In this document: piece by piece, positions 62,089-64,000 of the stretch
Layout of the letters: each line of letters starts with the position of its first letter
Position numbering within the stretch: position 1 is the first letter of the stretch
From: Lepidurus packardi
Taxonomy: Eukaryota > Arthropoda > Branchiopoda > Notostraca > Triopsidae
Reading direction: 5' to 3'
NCBI GenBank assembly: GCA_023053545.1
Contig: JAKZAN010000047.1
Coordinates: 372,001-436,000, forward strand
Length of the DNA: 64,000 nucleotides
The notes under the pieces: generated by a model
What the model saw: the letters and a program-made list of their open reading frames with translations, nothing else
Told to the model about the DNA's origin: nothing
The model's database searches: none
Position numbers and translations under genes: made by a program

Positions 62089-63459
62089 ATGTTAAGGACT
62101 CCGGAAAACTCGCCCGTAAAAGGGGGAATCCGTTTTCCTCAAGCCGGCCCGTCCCGCGCTCTCGAAGAAATAGAAATAGACTCGCCCAATCCAACCGTCA
62201 CACTTCAACCTCAGGTGAAATGTCAATCGTGTGGAGACCTCTTTCAAAAAGACAAGCCTGCGGCTAAAAACTGCAAACCGTGTCGGGAAAAAAAACTAAA
62301 CCCAGTTCAAGCGCAGAAACGTCCTATGCTATCCCCTTCAGACGACCTAGCGTTTCGAAAAAGGTCCTTTTCAATCGATGACCCTACGCAAACGTCTACG
62401 TTGGATTACATCGTATCAACGCTTAGGTCATTGAAAGATAGTAACGACCTTCTGAATCAGGAAATTTTGGCACTTAAAGCGGAAGTTATTGGACTTCGCA
62501 AAGACCTTGAAGAAGAACGCGGGAAACCTTCCTTGAAGCCTACTGTTAGAGATAATCAACCAAATCAATGCCAAGCCCCCTCGTCCTCTGCTCAAACAAG
62601 CACTTGGACACAAGTTGTGAGGAGGAGAGCTAGACCACCACCCAAGGTGTCAACTACCTCAATTGCCACCCCTGCCATGCAAGAATCAGGTGAGCAAGAC
62701 GAAGATGGCTTAACGCTATTTATCCAACAGGAAGATGAGACCAAACGAAACGCGGTCATTCCGAGGAAAGATCTCCTGAAGGTAATCGAGGACGACTTAT
62801 CTAAAGCGTACCCAACAGCACCGAAACCTGTCCTTGTCGGGAAAACCCGAACGAACAGACTCGCCCTCACGTACAAAAGCCAAGAGGAGAAAACCACTTC
62901 CGAATCCATCCTCGAATCGGCGGTTTTGCCAAGTTTGGGACCTGTTAAAATGGTTAAGAGACAACCAAACTTGGTGGTGGTTATCCACCAGCTTCCAAAG
63001 GACCAAAGCCTGCCCGAAATTTGTGAACACATCTCGGACAAAAACTCAAACTTGGGAATCATCTTTCAAGCGGATCAGGCAAAGTGGCTAAACCCCGATT
63101 TAAAAAAAGCGTATGGGTCTATCAAGTTCACCTGTAATTCAGCCGAGGAGAAGAAAAGTTTGTTGGAAGTTGGGGCCATCTTTGCGTTTAACCGCATAGT
63201 CCAAGTGGAAAACGTAAAACACCCTCAAATCCTTCAATGCTTCAACTGCCAGGCCTATGGCCATATGTCAGCGTCTTGCCGTGAAAAGACACCAACCTGC
63301 GGGAAATGTTCAAAGAATCACGACACAAGGCAATGCACGGAGGTAACGAAGAAATGTGCGAACTGCAAAGACAAACACTACGCATTTGACCCCGCTTGTC
63401 CCACTCGATTGAAGGAGATAGACGCAAAGGGCAAGAAGTCCGCGTCAAGGAGCAAATAG
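62089..63459 (+). CDS. LINE family B ORF1, second copy
   Basis: 456 residues, identical in translation to the ORF1 at 53364-54734, including the N-terminal C-x2-C...C-x2-C pair, the coiled coil and the three C-terminal zinc knuckles. The same 5-codon uORF (62040-62057) and hairpins lie upstream. Complete identity over 1.37 kb supports a very recent duplication, recent gene conversion, or an assembly artefact. Confidence 0.92.
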   Translation: MLRTPENSPVKGGIRFPQAGPSRALEEIEIDSPNPTVTLQPQVKCQSCGDLFQKDKPAAKNCKPCREKKLNPVQAQKRPMLSPSDDLAFRKRSFSIDDPTQTSTLDYIVSTLRSLKDSNDLLNQEILALKAEVIGLRKDLEEERGKPSLKPTVRDNQPNQCQAPSSSAQTSTWTQVVRRRARPPPKVSTTSIATPAMQESGEQDEDGLTLFIQQEDETKRNAVIPRKDLLKVIEDDLSKAYPTAPKPVLVGKTRTNRLALTYKSQEEKTTSESILESAVLPSLGPVKMVKRQPNLVVVIHQLPKDQSLPEICEHISDKNSNLGIIFQADQAKWLNPDLKKAYGSIKFTCNSAEEKKSLLEVGAIFAFNRIVQVENVKHPQILQCFNCQAYGHMSASCREKTPTCGKCSKNHDTRQCTEVTKKCANCKDKHYAFDPACPTRLKEIDAKGKKSASRSK

Positions 63460-63462
63460 ACA

Positions 63463-64000
63463 ATGGGATTGGTACGATTGATTGTGCAGAACATTCGTAA
63501 AAGCACATCTCAACTTACTGAAGTTGCTAGAGAGGCAAACAGTGAAGATGTAACCTTGGTTATTTTATTGGAGCCGCCACAGAACTACACTCAATCACGT
63601 ATCATGGGATTTGACGTTATTACTCCGTCTCTTGCTTATGAAGGAGTGATGCTGCTCCGTAAGCCAGACAGCCGTTTCTATGTCCTTGAAATAAAGGAAC
63701 TATACGCGAAAATCAGGTTGACAAACCCAGGAGGACGAGCGATATCCATACTTGCAATATATAGAAGGCACACAGCTAACACCGCGTCGCTTCTTGAAGA
63801 AGCCTGGGGAAATTACAACCAACACGACCCTGTGATAGTAACAGGAGATTTCAATGCCCATCACTGGCGGTGGGAGGATAAAGCTTCAGATATACCGGGA
63901 ATACAACTGTACGACTTTGCCACAGAACATCACTTGGACTTGATTAATGAATGGAATGTCCCAACATTTCACAACGAGCGTGGGCACAAATCGACTTTAG
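63463..64000 (+). CDS. LINE family B ORF2, second copy, N-terminal part (partial)
   Basis: The first 179 codons of ORF2, the APE-type endonuclease up to about HKSTL, including N10, E37 and TGDFNAHH. It is interrupted only by the window end. It starts three bases after the ORF1 stop, in the same frame. I saw no difference from the first copy over this stretch. Confidence 0.92.
   Translation, partial: MGLVRLIVQNIRKSTSQLTEVAREANSEDVTLVILLEPPQNYTQSRIMGFDVITPSLAYEGVMLLRKPDSRFYVLEIKELYAKIRLTNPGGRAISILAIYRRHTANTASLLEEAWGNYNQHDPVIVTGDFNAHHWRWEDKASDIPGIQLYDFATEHHLDLINEWNVPTFHNERGHKSTL

Larger units (their letters stand above)
52430..64000 (+). repeat. 8,725-bp tandem duplication carrying a LINE and satellite
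   Basis: Sequence from about 52430 reappears from about 61155 at a constant offset of 8,725 bp, through 0.8 kb of satellite, the LINE 5'UTR, ORF1 and the start of ORF2, to the window end. I noticed one clear difference (CCGTAAGG at 52621 against CCATAAGG at 61346). The two ORF1 products are identical over 456 residues. Left of 61150 the sequences no longer match (AATAAATCCT against TTCAATCCGT), which sets the joint. The first unit is 52430-61154. The second is cut by the window end. Confidence 0.88.
61960..64000 (+). mobile_element. LINE family B, second copy (cut by window end)
   Basis: It starts with the same TGATTTTGTTCCC boundary as 53235 and follows that copy at a constant offset of 8,725 bp. 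It contains the 5'UTR, all of ORF1 and the first 179 codons of ORF2. Because the satellite to its left is also duplicated, it arose by segmental tandem duplication, not by a new insertion. Confidence 0.95.

Noticed and set aside
61960-64000. Second LINE B copy as an independent insertion at the same site
   Set aside because: About 0.8 kb of left satellite flank is duplicated with it at the same 8,725-bp offset, so it must not be counted as separate evidence of targeting.

Overview
The window is almost entirely heterochromatin-like repeat DNA from a eukaryote. No host single-copy gene is visible. About 52 kb of the 64 kb is one AT-rich tandem satellite with a 20-bp monomer (consensus AATTAATTCAGTCCGTAAGG). 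The rest is retrotransposons embedded in that satellite. A Ty3/Gypsy element with mag-like features and a tRNA-Ser primer site, together with APE-type LINEs of the R1/Jockey kind, points to an invertebrate animal, most likely an arthropod. That is inference from the element families; the species cannot be named.

Layout: 1-729 is the 3' end of a LINE (family A; end of ORF2, 3'UTR, poly-A). 730-21245 is satellite array 1, with a 59-bp poly-A scar at 1196-1254. 21246-25494 is a minus-strand Gypsy LTR element with 221-bp LTRs and a GTAAG target duplication. 25495-53234 is satellite array 2, rich in kilobase-scale higher-order repeats. 53235-58137 is a full-length LINE (family B; 4.9 kb, two ORFs, 29-A tail, 10-bp target duplication). 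58138-61959 is satellite array 3. 61960-64000 is the 5' part of a second family B copy, cut by the window end.

The main result is the relation between the LINEs and the satellite. Families A and B are different (about 46% amino-acid identity over the last 80 residues of ORF2, counted by hand). They lie in the same orientation, and their poly-A tails join the satellite at exactly the same point of the 20-bp monomer (A-tail, then TT(C/A)AGTCCGT). The poly-A scar has the same junction. Both families end in a similar two-part RNA stem-loop just before the tail. This looks like a lineage of satellite-targeting LINEs, analogous to TRAS/SART in telomeric repeats or R1 in rDNA.

The second family B copy is not an independent insertion. 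It belongs to an 8,725-bp tandem duplication that also carries flanking satellite. The satellite itself shows layers of unequal exchange: repeated blocks of about 0.5-0.8, 1.2, 1.33, 1.8, 1.9 and 3.1 kb, isolated inverted monomers, and recombinant joints. Two paralogous empty sites inside the window confirm or approximate the pre-insertion sequences of the Gypsy element and the LINE.
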